From Bradyrhizobium jicamae (GTDB lineage Bacteria > Pseudomonadota > Alphaproteobacteria > Rhizobiales > Xanthobacteraceae): a DNA stretch of 40,485 nucleotides. The DNA lies in NCBI RefSeq assembly GCF_001440395.1, contig NZ_LLXZ01000002.1:1-40485 (forward strand), read 5' to 3'. The notes under the pieces are model-generated. The model was not told the origin of the DNA. It saw only the letters and a list, made by a program, of their open reading frames with translations, and ran no database searches. Shown piece by piece: positions 26,282-34,423 of the stretch. How positions within the stretch are numbered: the first letter of the stretch is position 1; each line of letters begins with the position of its first letter. The translations under genes were made by a program, and so were the position numbers.

Positions 26282-27511
26282 TCATGGCGATTTGAGCAGA
26301 TCGCACGCGCTTTCCGAGACCGGGCGCCACGCCTCCTCGGCGGGAATGGTCCCGGTGATCTCGTAATAGTCGTAGGCGTATTTCGACTCGGCCGGCGTCT
26401 TGATGCGGGCCACGTAGAGCGGACGCATCACCTGCCCGTCGGCGCGGATGCTGATATTCTTCATCGCGAAATCGTTGACCGGCGTACTCTTCATCTGCCG
26501 CGTCACCGCATCGCCCTCGTCGGTACCGGCAGCGGCAACCGCCTTGAGGTAGTGCGTGATGGCACTGTAGGTGGCGGACTTTGCCTCGTTCAGGATCTGG
26601 CCGTTAGACGCTTCGGCAAAGCGCTTGGCGAAGGCGCGGGTTTCGGCGGTGAGGTCCCAGTAGAACGGCGTGGTCAAGCGGACGTTCTGCAGGTCGCGCA
26701 GACCGATCCCGTGCGCCTGATTGATCATCAAGCCCAGCGGCACGAGCAACTGCTTCTGCGGCAATCCGAACTCCTGCGCCTGCTTGATGGCGTTGCCGAA
26801 ATCCGCTCCCGAATTGGCCAGCGCAATCGCCTTGGCGCCGCTTGCCTGCGCGGTGAGCAGGAACGAGGAGAAATCCGATGAGTTCAGCGGATGCAGCACC
26901 GAGCCCACGACCTTGCCGCCGCCCGCCTTGATGAAGTTGGTGGTGTCGGCCTGCCACCCCTTGCCGAAGGCGTAGTCGACGGTCAAGAAGAACCATGTGT
27001 CCACGCCCTGCCCCAGCAGGGCCTTCACCGTGGCCTTCGGCTGCGCATAGGTGTCCACCATCCATTGCGTGGTCATGGGCGAGCACTTGTCGTTGGTGAA
27101 GAACGATCCTGCCGTTCCCGCCAGAAGATACGGCTTCTTCCGCGCCTTCATGATGTCCTGCACGGCGAGCGCGATCGAGGAAGCCGAGCAGCCCACGATG
27201 GCATCGACGCCTTCATTGTCGAGCCAGCGCAGCGCGACGGCGACCCCGATGTCGGGCTTGTTCTGGTCGTCGGCGACGACGAGCTCGATCTTCTTGCCGT
27301 TGACGGCGCCACCGACATCAGAGATCGCGAGCTTCGCCGAGGCGACCGAACCCGGTCCGCAATTGTCGGCATACGGGCCGTTCTGGTCGTTCATGATCCC
27401 GATCTTGATCACGTCGCCGGAGATGCCTTGCGCGCGCAGCGGGACCGTCGCGAACAGGACGACGGCCAACGCAACGACGGCGTTGAGAAAACGAGTATTC
27501 CCCTTCATCAT
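26282..27511 (-). CDS. Periplasmic substrate-binding protein of branched-chain amino acid ABC type
   Basis: 409 aa. The signal peptide covers about residues 1-28 (FLNAVVALAVVLFATVPLRA, cut near AQG). The mature part is a type I periplasmic binding protein: IKIGIMNDQNGPYAD at the start, KIELVVADDQNKPDIGVAVA, a hinge around GVDTWFFLTVDYAFGKGWQ, and the C-terminal YYEITGTIPAEEAW. Relatives bind amino acids, urea, or aromatic and alicyclic acids for LIV-type ABC importers. No ABC permease or ATPase gene is nearby, so it is an orphan receptor or borrows a transporter encoded elsewhere. GGGAGG precedes ATGATG. It lies between the acyl-CoA synthetase and dehydrogenase genes in the same operon. Confidence 0.9.
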   Translation of the reverse strand: MMKGNTRFLNAVVALAVVLFATVPLRAQGISGDVIKIGIMNDQNGPYADNCGPGSVASAKLAISDVGGAVNGKKIELVVADDQNKPDIGVAVALRWLDNEGVDAIVGCSASSIALAVQDIMKARKKPYLLAGTAGSFFTNDKCSPMTTQWMVDTYAQPKATVKALLGQGVDTWFFLTVDYAFGKGWQADTTNFIKAGGGKVVGSVLHPLNSSDFSSFLLTAQASGAKAIALANSGADFGNAIKQAQEFGLPQKQLLVPLGLMINQAHGIGLRDLQNVRLTTPFYWDLTAETRAFAKRFAEASNGQILNEAKSATYSAITHYLKAVAAAGTDEGDAVTRQMKSTPVNDFAMKNISIRADGQVMRPLYVARIKTPAESKYAYDYYEITGTIPAEEAWRPVSESACDLLKSP

Positions 27512-27566
27512 CAGTACCTCCCTGCAGTGATTGAGCCGACTTCGCGGTTCTTGTTGATTGATGCCT

Positions 27567-29693
27567 TCAGTGTTGCGGACCGCTTGTGCGCGGGACCAGG
27601 AGCGCGTCGAGCGCGACCGCGCCCTCGCCTTCCGCCTTCAACAGCAACGGATTGATGTCGATTTCGGACACCGATTCCGCATGCGCGACTGCAAAGCGCG
27701 ACAACGCGGCGATGGCCCGGGCCGCCGCCGCGAGATCGGCGCGCCGCCGGCCCCGCGCGCCGTTAAGGACCGCGAACGCCCTAAGCGATGTCAGCATCGC
27801 CATGGCCTGCGTCTCGCTCACCGGCGCCATCTGCACGGCGGTATCCTGGACGATTTCGGCAAAGATGCCGCCGAGGCCAACCATGACGACCGGGCCGAAC
27901 ACCGGATCGATCCGGCTGCCGAGGATGAGTTCGGACAGGCCTTGTGCCATCGGGGCAACGATCACGCCATCGATCGCCGCATGCGGTGCTTTCGCAGCGA
28001 CCCGCGAAAGCATCTCGGCGTGAGCCGCTCGCACCTCGGCTTCAGACCGAAGCCCGACGGCAACACCTCCGACTTCCGTCTTGTGCGGCAGATCGGGCGA
28101 GGCGATTTTCAAGACGACCGGAAAGCCCATCTCGCTGGCGGCGCATGCTGCGGCATCGGCATTCGAGACCAGCTGCTCGGCAAGCACCGGAATGCCGGCG
28201 TCCGCAAGCGCGCGCTTGGCGCCGAGTTCATGGCGAAACGCCTCGGTGGAAAGCGGCGAGGCTTTCGCAATGGCTGACGGGCTTGCATCCTTTGGAACTT
28301 TCGCGGCCGTCTGCAGCCGCGCCAGCGCCGCGACCACCGCGCAGCAGCCGTCAAAGCTCGCGATGGTCGGATAGCCCATGGCATGCAACTCAGCGAGCGC
28401 ATCGGGCGGGCCATCGACGCAGAGAATGACAGGACGATCGGGAAAGTGCGCACGGATGTGGCGTAGGGCCTCCATGTAGACGGAGCGCAGGCGCGGCATG
28501 TGCAGCGAGAACGGAAGCGGCAGCACGATCACGTCGCTGCGATCGTCGGCCACGACTGCCGATAGAATCTTCTGCAGCAGATCGGGCCGGCTGGACATCT
28601 GCGCGGTCGCGTCCACCGGATTGCGCGCGGACGCAAACGGGACGAGTTCGAGGATCGTGCGCTGCGTCGCTTCGCTCAGCTCCGGCAACGACAAGCCGAC
28701 AGCCTGCGCGGCATCCGCCAGCAGGACGCCGAACCCGCCCGACGCGGTCACAACCGCCAGGCGCGGCCCCTTCGGCAACCGGTCCGGCAACAGGATGGAT
28801 GCGGCGTGGCCAAGCTCGATCAGCTCCTCGATGCTGCGCACCCGCACCGCGCCATAGCGTACAAGCAAGGCATCAAACACCGCATCCGATCCCGCCAGGG
28901 CGCCGGTGTGGGAAGCAGCCGCCGCCTGCCCCGCCGCCGAGGTGCCGATCTTCAGCACAAGGACCGGCTTTCCTGCCTCGCGCGCCTCGGTCAGCGCCGC
29001 AATCAGTCGACCTGCATCCCGGCAGGCTTCCACACAGCACAGGATGACCTTGGTGGCGGGATCGCGGGCAAGCCAGGCAATTCCGTCGGCAATATCGATG
29101 TCGCATTCATTGCCGGTGGTCATGAAGCGGCTGACGCCGACACCGCGGTCGCTCGCCATCCGCATGGTAAAGCTGCCGAGATTGCCGCTTTGCGACACGA
29201 TGCCGAGCGAGCCGGCGGCCGGCAGGCTGTGCTCGAGCACGATCGAGAAGGTGGCGATCGCCCGATCGGCGACGCTGACCGCGCCGAGACAATTCGGCCC
29301 CAGCAGCCGCATGCCGGTCCGGCGCGCGGCCACGCGCAGCCGATCCTGCATGGCGCGCCCCTTCTCGCCCAGCTCGGCAAAGCCCGAGGAGAACACGACC
29401 ACGCTGCGGACGCCGCGTCCGGCGCATTGCTCCACCGCTTCAGGTGCCTTCTCGGCATCAACCGCGATGATGGCAAGGTCCGGCGCTTCCGGCAGCTCGT
29501 CGAGCGACGCATAGGCCTGAAGCCCCTGCACTACCGACGCCTTCGGATTGACCGGATAGATCTGCCCCGCATAGCTGTAGCGGCGCAACAGATCCACCGG
29601 CCGACCGCCGATCTTGGTGGCGTCCTGCGATGCACCGATGATGGCGATCGAGCGCGGCGCCATCAACGCGTCGAGACCCTCTCCCGGCCGCAT
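27567..29693 (-). CDS. NDP-forming acyl-CoA synthetase (acetate-CoA ligase, ADP-forming type)
   Basis: 708 aa from ATG 29693. It activates a carboxylic acid to its CoA thioester with ATP, giving ADP and phosphate. Domains in order: CoA-binding Rossmann domain (about 1-140, SIAIIGASQDATKIGGRPVD), a succinyl-CoA-ligase-like domain (about 150-300) with the phosphohistidine H262 in ASHTGALAG, a third flavodoxin-like domain (about 315-460), and a C-terminal ATP-grasp domain (about 490-700, FPVVLKIASPDLPHKTEVGG and VGLGGIFAEIVQD). All parts of the fused family are present. The ATG is 2 nt after the crotonase stop. It is probably the entry step of the pathway for the imported acid. The frame remains open upstream to 30185 only as a shadow of the crotonase gene. 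Confidence 0.92.
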   Translation of the reverse strand: MRPGEGLDALMAPRSIAIIGASQDATKIGGRPVDLLRRYSYAGQIYPVNPKASVVQGLQAYASLDELPEAPDLAIIAVDAEKAPEAVEQCAGRGVRSVVVFSSGFAELGEKGRAMQDRLRVAARRTGMRLLGPNCLGAVSVADRAIATFSIVLEHSLPAAGSLGIVSQSGNLGSFTMRMASDRGVGVSRFMTTGNECDIDIADGIAWLARDPATKVILCCVEACRDAGRLIAALTEAREAGKPVLVLKIGTSAAGQAAAASHTGALAGSDAVFDALLVRYGAVRVRSIEELIELGHAASILLPDRLPKGPRLAVVTASGGFGVLLADAAQAVGLSLPELSEATQRTILELVPFASARNPVDATAQMSSRPDLLQKILSAVVADDRSDVIVLPLPFSLHMPRLRSVYMEALRHIRAHFPDRPVILCVDGPPDALAELHAMGYPTIASFDGCCAVVAALARLQTAAKVPKDASPSAIAKASPLSTEAFRHELGAKRALADAGIPVLAEQLVSNADAAACAASEMGFPVVLKIASPDLPHKTEVGGVAVGLRSEAEVRAAHAEMLSRVAAKAPHAAIDGVIVAPMAQGLSELILGSRIDPVFGPVVMVGLGGIFAEIVQDTAVQMAPVSETQAMAMLTSLRAFAVLNGARGRRRADLAAAARAIAALSRFAVAHAESVSEIDINPLLLKAEGEGAVALDALLVPRTSGPQH

Positions 29694-29695
29694 CG

Positions 29696-30466
29696 TCAGC
29701 GTCCCTTGAACACCGGCGCGCGCTTTTCCAGGAACGCCATGCGCGCTTCCTTGGCGTCCTCGGTCTTCGACAGCGCCATGGTGATGTTCTGCTCGAAGCG
29801 ATAGGCATCGCGCGGCGGCATCAGTTCGACCATGTTGGTGGCCTGCTTGGCATACTCGATCGCGACCGGGCTCTTCTCGGCGATCTCGCGCGCGATCTTC
29901 ATCGCTTCCGGAATCAGGTTTTCGCGGGTGGTACAGGCTTCGATGATGCCGAGCCGATAAAGCTCGGCTGCAGGAACCCGGTAGCCCGTGAAGAACATGC
30001 GGCGCATCAGCGAGCGGCCGAACAGTGTGTTCAGCATCGCCGCGCCGCCGGCGAGGCCGACATTGATCTCGGGCATGCCGAACACGGCCTCTTCGGAAGC
30101 GTAGAAGATGTCGCAGGACGCCATCAGGCCGAGGCCGGCGCCGAGCGCGACACCGTTGATCGCGGCAATCACCGGCTTGGAGCACTCGCGGATGCAGTTA
30201 CCGGTTTCGCGGGTGATGCGGTTGTGGTCGTGAAACGCACCGACCTTCGTCGGATCCGGACGATCCTTCAGATCGGCGCCGCTGCAAAATACCTTCCCGG
30301 CACCGGTCAGAATCGCAACGCGGACATCGCTGCGCTCGGATATCTCGTCGAACACGCTGACGATACGATCCCGCATCGCACGATTGAGCGCATTCACCGG
30401 CGGGCGGTTCAGCGTCACCAATGCGATGTGATCGGATACTTCGAGCGTGATGATGTCGCCGGACAT
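29696..30466 (-). CDS. Crotonase-family enoyl-CoA hydratase/isomerase
   Basis: 256 aa, first gene of the leftward catabolic operon. The crotonase oxyanion-hole segments are FCSGADLKD and GVALGAGLGLM. Of the two catalytic glutamates of mitochondrial crotonase, the Glu164 equivalent is present (E133 in FGMPEINVG), but the Glu144 position is G113. The enzyme may therefore be an isomerase, hydrolase or ring-modifying crotonase instead of a standard hydratase. GGAGGA lies before the ATG. The promoter region to its right carries two TetR-type palindromes, so it should be controlled by the TetR protein encoded at 31681-32370. Confidence 0.9.
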   Translation of the reverse strand: MSGDIITLEVSDHIALVTLNRPPVNALNRAMRDRIVSVFDEISERSDVRVAILTGAGKVFCSGADLKDRPDPTKVGAFHDHNRITRETGNCIRECSKPVIAAINGVALGAGLGLMASCDIFYASEEAVFGMPEINVGLAGGAAMLNTLFGRSLMRRMFFTGYRVPAAELYRLGIIEACTTRENLIPEAMKIAREIAEKSPVAIEYAKQATNMVELMPPRDAYRFEQNITMALSKTEDAKEARMAFLEKRAPVFKGR

Positions 30467-30531
30467 GGCTTCCTCCTGATTTGCTTGATCTTGACGACGC
30501 GATCCTCGACGCCGGCGTCGGCTTCAGACGC

Positions 30532-30547
30532 CTGACCGATCGGTCAG
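30532..30547. promoter_or_regulatory. TetR-type operator 1, perfect 16-bp palindrome
   Basis: CTGACCGATCGGTCAG is identical on both strands. It lies just downstream of a good leftward promoter (-10 at 30556-30561), at about the transcription start, where a bound repressor would block the crotonase operon. It is identical to the copy at 30609-30624. The assignment to the nearby TetR is inferred. Confidence 0.85.
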
Positions 30548-30555
30548 TTTTTTCG

Positions 30556-30584
30556 CAAATAGCACCAAGATTGTTTGCTTGCAA
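30556..30584 (-). promoter_or_regulatory. Candidate sigma-70-like promoter of the leftward catabolic operon
   Basis: On the minus strand, TTGCAA (30579-30584) and TATTTG (30556-30561) are separated by 17 bp. The start site would be near 30549, immediately before operator 1. The match is good for a high-GC genome but untested. Confidence 0.5.
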
Positions 30585-30604
30585 GAGCCGTTCGCACAGA
30601 TCAG

Positions 30605-30631
30605 TTGACTGACCGATCGGTCAGGTATTAG
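30605..30631 (+). promoter_or_regulatory. Candidate tctC promoter overlapping operator 2
   Basis: TTGACT at 30605-30610 and TATTAG at 30626-30631 are separated by 15 bp, somewhat short. The 16-bp palindrome fills the spacer, an arrangement typical of TetR repression. Confidence 0.45.
30609..30624. promoter_or_regulatory. TetR-type operator 2, perfect 16-bp palindrome
   Basis: A second exact copy of CTGACCGATCGGTCAG, 77 bp from the first (start to start). It sits between the candidate -35 and -10 of the tctC promoter. Two identical perfect palindromes in a 205-bp intergenic region are very unlikely by chance. Confidence 0.87.
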
Positions 30632-30671
30632 GTTGCTGCCCAACCGACAACAAAATCCGGGAGAATTCGCC

Positions 30672-31652
30672 ATGGCAAAAATCAGCCGACGTCAGTTCAC
30701 GACGCTCGTGGCCGGCGCCATCATCGCGCCGTTTGCCGCGCCCGCGATCGTCAGAGCGCGCTCGTCGCAAACCATCTTCATCATCGTGCCCTATGCGAGC
30801 GGCGGCTCGATCGACAGCCTGATGCGCACGGTCGCCAAGGGAATGTCGGAAGCGCTCGATCAGCCCGTTCTGGTCGACAACAAGCCCGGCGCCAACGGCA
30901 TCGTCGGATCGCAATATGTGGCACGCGCCGCCAAGGACGGCACCGTCCTGCTCGCCGGCGGCACCGGCCCGATCTCGTTGAATGTCCTCTTGCGCAAGAA
31001 CCTGCCCTACAAGCTTTCGCATTTCGCTTCGGTCGCCATGCTCTGCAACGGCCCGCTGTCGCTGACCGTGAACGCCAAGATGCCGGTTACCGATGTGAAG
31101 AGTTTCGTTAGCTATGCCAAGGGCCGCGACAAGCCGCTGTTCTACGCCACCCTCGGCCCCGGCAGCGTGACGCATCTGTTCGGGATCATGATGGGGAAAT
31201 CGATGGGGTTCGCCGTCACCGACGTCGCCTATCGCAACAATCCGCTTTCCGTCATGGAGCTGCTGTCGGGCGCGTGCGACCTCAATTTCGCAACGCCGGC
31301 CGCCGTGGCCGAGCACGCCAAGACCGGGCAACTGCGCATTCTCGCGGTTTCGTCGGCCAAGCGCATGGCGAACATTCCCGATGTCCCGACGCTCGCCGAG
31401 TCAGGCTATCCGGAGCTCTCCGCATCGTTCTGGACCGCGCTGCACGCACCCGCCGGCACCCCGCGCGACGTGATTGAACGGCTGAACGCGGCGGCCAACG
31501 CCGCGATGCAGAAGCCGGAGATCGCAAAGCAACTGGAAACCGACGGATTGCAAGCCGACATCGGCGCACCGCAATTGCTCGATTCCCAACTGGGCAAGGA
31601 CGCGGCCCTTTGGGGACCGGTGATCACGGCGCAGAATATATCGCTCGAATGA
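30672..31652 (+). CDS. tctC: Tripartite tricarboxylate transporter receptor TctC (Bug family)
   Basis: 326 aa from ATG 30672, with GGGAGA 8 nt upstream. An N-terminal export signal (MAKISRRQFTTLVAGAIIAP) has a twin-arginine-like RRQF and ends near PAIVRA. The mature Bug-type periplasmic receptor shows IIVPYASGGSIDSLMRTVAK, VDNKPGANGIVGSQYVARA, the central PLSVMELLSGACDLNF, and DVPTLAESGYPEL near the C-terminus. It binds the carboxylate delivered to TctAB. It is divergent from the operon whose last two genes are tctB and tctA, and both sides carry the same palindrome, so the split transporter is probably one regulon. An upstream in-frame TTG at 30633 lies in the operator region and is rejected. 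Confidence 0.93.
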   Translation: MAKISRRQFTTLVAGAIIAPFAAPAIVRARSSQTIFIIVPYASGGSIDSLMRTVAKGMSEALDQPVLVDNKPGANGIVGSQYVARAAKDGTVLLAGGTGPISLNVLLRKNLPYKLSHFASVAMLCNGPLSLTVNAKMPVTDVKSFVSYAKGRDKPLFYATLGPGSVTHLFGIMMGKSMGFAVTDVAYRNNPLSVMELLSGACDLNFATPAAVAEHAKTGQLRILAVSSAKRMANIPDVPTLAESGYPELSASFWTALHAPAGTPRDVIERLNAAANAAMQKPEIAKQLETDGLQADIGAPQLLDSQLGKDAALWGPVITAQNISLE

Positions 31653-31670
31653 GCCGGGTCTTCGCCCGGC
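31653..31670. terminator. Hairpin between convergent tctC and tetR
   Basis: GCCGGG-TCTTCG-CCCGGC starts directly after the tctC stop: a 6-bp GC stem with a 6-nt loop in the 28-bp gap between converging genes. There is no T-tract. It is a possible bidirectional terminator. Confidence 0.5.
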
Positions 31671-31680
31671 CGTTCGATCG

Positions 31681-32370
31681 TCAGGATCTCGACGTCTGAC
31701 GCGCCTTCCGCCGGGAGGATTTGGGCGGCTCCGCCGGCGGCGGTGCCGCAGCATCACCGCTGCGAAGGCCGTTGAACACCATGTCGAAGAAGATGTCGGC
31801 GATCTGCTCCGGCGTTGCGCTCTTGTTGGGATTGTACCACCGATGCATCCAGTTGAGCGACGACAGGATCAGCCGCCCGGTCATGGGAACATCGACCTTT
31901 CGAATTTCGCCCGCGTCGATCGCTTCCTGGATCAGGCCGCGCAGGAAGTTTTCGAACCGGTCGCGGCGCGTGAGTCTTTCCTTCTGCCGGTGACGATCCG
32001 GATCGTTCCAGAAGGCGGTCGTCGATGCGATCCAGGCCCAGCGATATCGCCGGAAATACTCGGCGGTCGCGACCATGAAGGCGCGGATCTTCTGCGACGG
32101 CGGCCCGTCCGGAACCCGGTCGCGCACGAACAGGTACAGTTCGAGCGTGGAGCCGACGGCCACGCGGGCGTAGATCTCGTCCTTGTTGGAGAAATGATGA
32201 TACAGCAGCGACTTCGAGATGCCGCAGGCTACGGCAATGTCGCGCATCGACGTTCCGTCATATCCCTTGGTCGCGAACAGCCGCCCGGCTTCCGAAAGGA
32301 TCTGCAGGACACGGTCGGACGCCTCCGCCTGATTCGGGATTCCGTCCTTTGTCGTCGATAATTCAACCAT
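31681..32370 (-). CDS. TetR-family transcriptional repressor
   Basis: 229 aa from ATG 32370. The N-terminal helix-turn-helix (about 20-65) is classical: ILSEAGRLFATKGYDGTSMR, then IAVACGISKSLLYHHFSNKD. The C-terminal ligand domain has RRYRWAWIASTTAFWNDPDR and ends in a basic Pro/Ser tail (KSSRRKARQTSRS). The frame extends to 32820 without protein-like sequence, across the divergent lactonase gene. It probably binds CTGACCGATCGGTCAG at 30532 and 30609 and the degenerate copy at 32447 in front of its own gene, repressing import and catabolic genes until a CoA-ester or the free acid is present (inference). It converges with tctC and is divergent from the SMP-30-type lactonase gene. Confidence 0.88.
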   Translation of the reverse strand: MVELSTTKDGIPNQAEASDRVLQILSEAGRLFATKGYDGTSMRDIAVACGISKSLLYHHFSNKDEIYARVAVGSTLELYLFVRDRVPDGPPSQKIRAFMVATAEYFRRYRWAWIASTTAFWNDPDRHRQKERLTRRDRFENFLRGLIQEAIDAGEIRKVDVPMTGRLILSSLNWMHRWYNPNKSATPEQIADIFFDMVFNGLRSGDAAAPPPAEPPKSSRRKARQTSRS

Positions 32371-32446
32371 CGAACCCGCAATCTGCCTTGGCGCGTCCGA
32401 ACCTGAACCGCAGTGACCGCCATTCGAAAACGACCGTAGATTTTCA

Positions 32447-32462
32447 CCGACCGACCGGTCAA
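32447..32462. promoter_or_regulatory. TetR-type operator 3, imperfect
   Basis: CCGACCGACCGGTCAA matches the perfect operator at 13 of 16 positions, including GACCGA and CGGTCA. It lies in the 130-bp region between divergent tetR and the lactonase gene, so it could mediate autoregulation and link the lactonase to the regulon. Confidence 0.65.
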
Positions 32463-32500
32463 GCCCGCTCAGCCCTTGCTGCCCAACAAGGTATAACGCG

Positions 32501-33382
32501 ATGAATAAAGCCCCGCGCATCACCCGTATCGGAGGAACCAAGGACCAGCTCGGCGAGAGCCCAGTGTGGGACGAGCGCACGCAGGCGCTGGTCTGGATCG
32601 ATTCCCTTGCGGGAGCGATCCGCAAACTGTCTCCCGCAACCGGCGCGATCGAGGAATTCGAGGTGCCGGCTCCGATCGGGTCACTCGCCCTGACGCAAGG
32701 TGGCGGCGCGGTGCTGGCGCTGCGCCATGGCTTTGCGCAGTACGATTTCAGCACGCACGGATTGACCATGGGTCCCTCGATCGACGTCGAACACCCCATG
32801 GTGCGGCTGAACGACGGCAAGGTCGATCCTTTCGGGCGCTTCGTGGCCGGGACCCTGCATGGCGGCCGGGCGGAGAGTGAAAGGCCGCTTGGCGGCCTCT
32901 ATCGCACCGACGCCTCGGGCGCGATCGAACTGATCGAGGACGATCTCGCCGTGACCAATGGCCCGTGTTTCAGTCCGGACGGCAGGACGTTCTATCTCGC
33001 GGATTCGGCGCGGCACGTCACCTGGGCCTATGACTATCGCCGCGAGGGTCCGCTTGTGAACAAGCGCGTCTTCGTCAACACGGACGCACTGGGCTCGGGC
33101 GCCGATGGGGCGACGGTCGATGCGGAAGGTTATCTGTGGACCGTGCTGGTGCGCATCGGCTCGATTGCACGATTCGCGCCGAATGGAACGATGGACCGGC
33201 TTGTCGAGATGCCGGTCCGTCATCCGACCAGCGTGGCGTTCGGCGGCCCCGGCCTCGATGTCCTCTATGTGACGTCAATCTCGCGCAGCACGAACCTTGC
33301 GGACGACGGTCCGGATGCCGGAGGATTGTTCGCCGTCGAGGATCTCGGCGTGAACGGATTGCCGGCCGAGAGGTTCGGCTGA
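32501..33382 (+). CDS. SMP-30/gluconolactonase-family lactonase
   Basis: 293 aa six-bladed beta-propeller hydrolase. The metal ligands known from SMP-30/regucalcin are present: E19 (LGESPVWDE), N153 (VTNGPCFSPDG) and D202 (GADGATVDAEG), with the substrate-site N104 in RLNDGKVDPFG. Such enzymes open lactone rings of sugar acids and other lactones. Its divergence from tetR, with an operator-like site between them, suggests it belongs to the same catabolic regulon, perhaps opening a lactone made by an oxygenase. The ribosome binding site is weak (AAGG). Its stop is 2 nt from the LysR stop on the other strand. A sugar-acid lactone remains an alternative substrate. Confidence 0.9.
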   Translation: MNKAPRITRIGGTKDQLGESPVWDERTQALVWIDSLAGAIRKLSPATGAIEEFEVPAPIGSLALTQGGGAVLALRHGFAQYDFSTHGLTMGPSIDVEHPMVRLNDGKVDPFGRFVAGTLHGGRAESERPLGGLYRTDASGAIELIEDDLAVTNGPCFSPDGRTFYLADSARHVTWAYDYRREGPLVNKRVFVNTDALGSGADGATVDAEGYLWTVLVRIGSIARFAPNGTMDRLVEMPVRHPTSVAFGGPGLDVLYVTSISRSTNLADDGPDAGGLFAVEDLGVNGLPAERFG

Positions 33383-33384
33383 CG

Positions 33385-34299
33385 CTAGGCAGATCGCCTG
33401 ATCTGCCGCGGTACGCTCTCGGCCATGTAATCGACAAACACCCTGATCTTTTCCGGTAGATAGCTGCTCTGCTGGAACGTGGCGTAGATGCCCTCGTCGA
33501 AGGTCGAGTTGGTCACGCGAAAACCCGGCAGCAGGCGCATCAGCCTTCCGCTCTTCAACTCGTCCGCAACCGTGTAGTCGTCGAGCAACGCAATGCCGTG
33601 TCCCTGCGCGGCGAGATCGCACAGGATGATGCCGTTATTGCTGCTGAACGAGGACGGCACGACGATCTCGCGAAGCCTGTTCTTGCGCATGAACTTCCAG
33701 ACCACGTCCTCGGGTCCCATCCAGTAGGTCAGGCAGTTGTGCCCCGTCAGGTCTTCCGGGCCGCGCAGCTTTGGCATTCGCCCGGCATAGTCCGGCGATG
33801 CCACCAGAATGCGTTCGCTTCTCACCAGCCGGCGCTGCATCAGGCCCGGATCCTTCGGCGCGGCGATCTGGAAATCGATGTCGAACTCCTCCTCGCGAAG
33901 CTGGACGCGCCGCTCCGACAGACGGAGCTCGACCTTCAACTCCGGGTAAAGCTTCTGGAATTGCGGAATCAATGGCGACAGCACCTTGATTCCAAACAGC
34001 GTTCGCGAATGAACCCGGAGCGTTCCGCGCGGCGTGCTCTGCAAGGCAAGGGCCGCGGCCTCGGCATCCTCGATGCCGTGCAGCACCTGCTCGGTGCGCT
34101 GAAAGAAGATCTTGCCCGCTTCGGTCAGTCCCAGATGGCGGGTGCTGCGATTGATCAACTGCACCCCGAGCAGGGCCTCGAGCTCTCCGACATAGCGCGA
34201 CACCGACGCCGGAGAGAGCCCCGCTTTTCGTCCCGCCGCGGAAAAGCTGCCCTCGCGGACGGTGCTGACGAACAATTCCATGGCCTGGAGGCGATTCAT
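33385..34299 (-). CDS. LysR-family transcriptional regulator
   Basis: 304 aa from ATG 34299 (MNRLQAMELFVSTVREGSFS). The N-terminal winged helix-turn-helix (about 1-60) includes AAGRKAGLSPASVSRYVGEL and INRSTRHLGLTEAG. The C-terminal periplasmic-binding-like effector domain (about 90-300) contains GTLRVHSRTLFGIKVLSPLI and ends with FVDYMAESVPRQI. It is of the CrgA/DsdC-like subgroup common in proteobacteria. It is divergent from the flavin monooxygenase/reductase pair, which it probably controls from the 124-bp gap. An in-frame TTG at 34320 is a less likely start. It converges on the lactonase gene with only 2 nt between stops. Confidence 0.92.
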   Translation of the reverse strand: MNRLQAMELFVSTVREGSFSAAGRKAGLSPASVSRYVGELEALLGVQLINRSTRHLGLTEAGKIFFQRTEQVLHGIEDAEAAALALQSTPRGTLRVHSRTLFGIKVLSPLIPQFQKLYPELKVELRLSERRVQLREEEFDIDFQIAAPKDPGLMQRRLVRSERILVASPDYAGRMPKLRGPEDLTGHNCLTYWMGPEDVVWKFMRKNRLREIVVPSSFSSNNGIILCDLAAQGHGIALLDDYTVADELKSGRLMRLLPGFRVTNSTFDEGIYATFQQSSYLPEKIRVFVDYMAESVPRQIRRSA

Positions 34300-34423
34300 C
34301 GATCTTTTCAGATTCTGCAAAAGACATGCTCAGATTACGCCAATTGTTCGAAAAACCACAAGGCCATAACTTTGCCTGAAGCGGCCGCACGGGCCGGAAC
34401 GCAAATGGCGAGGAACGCATCCG

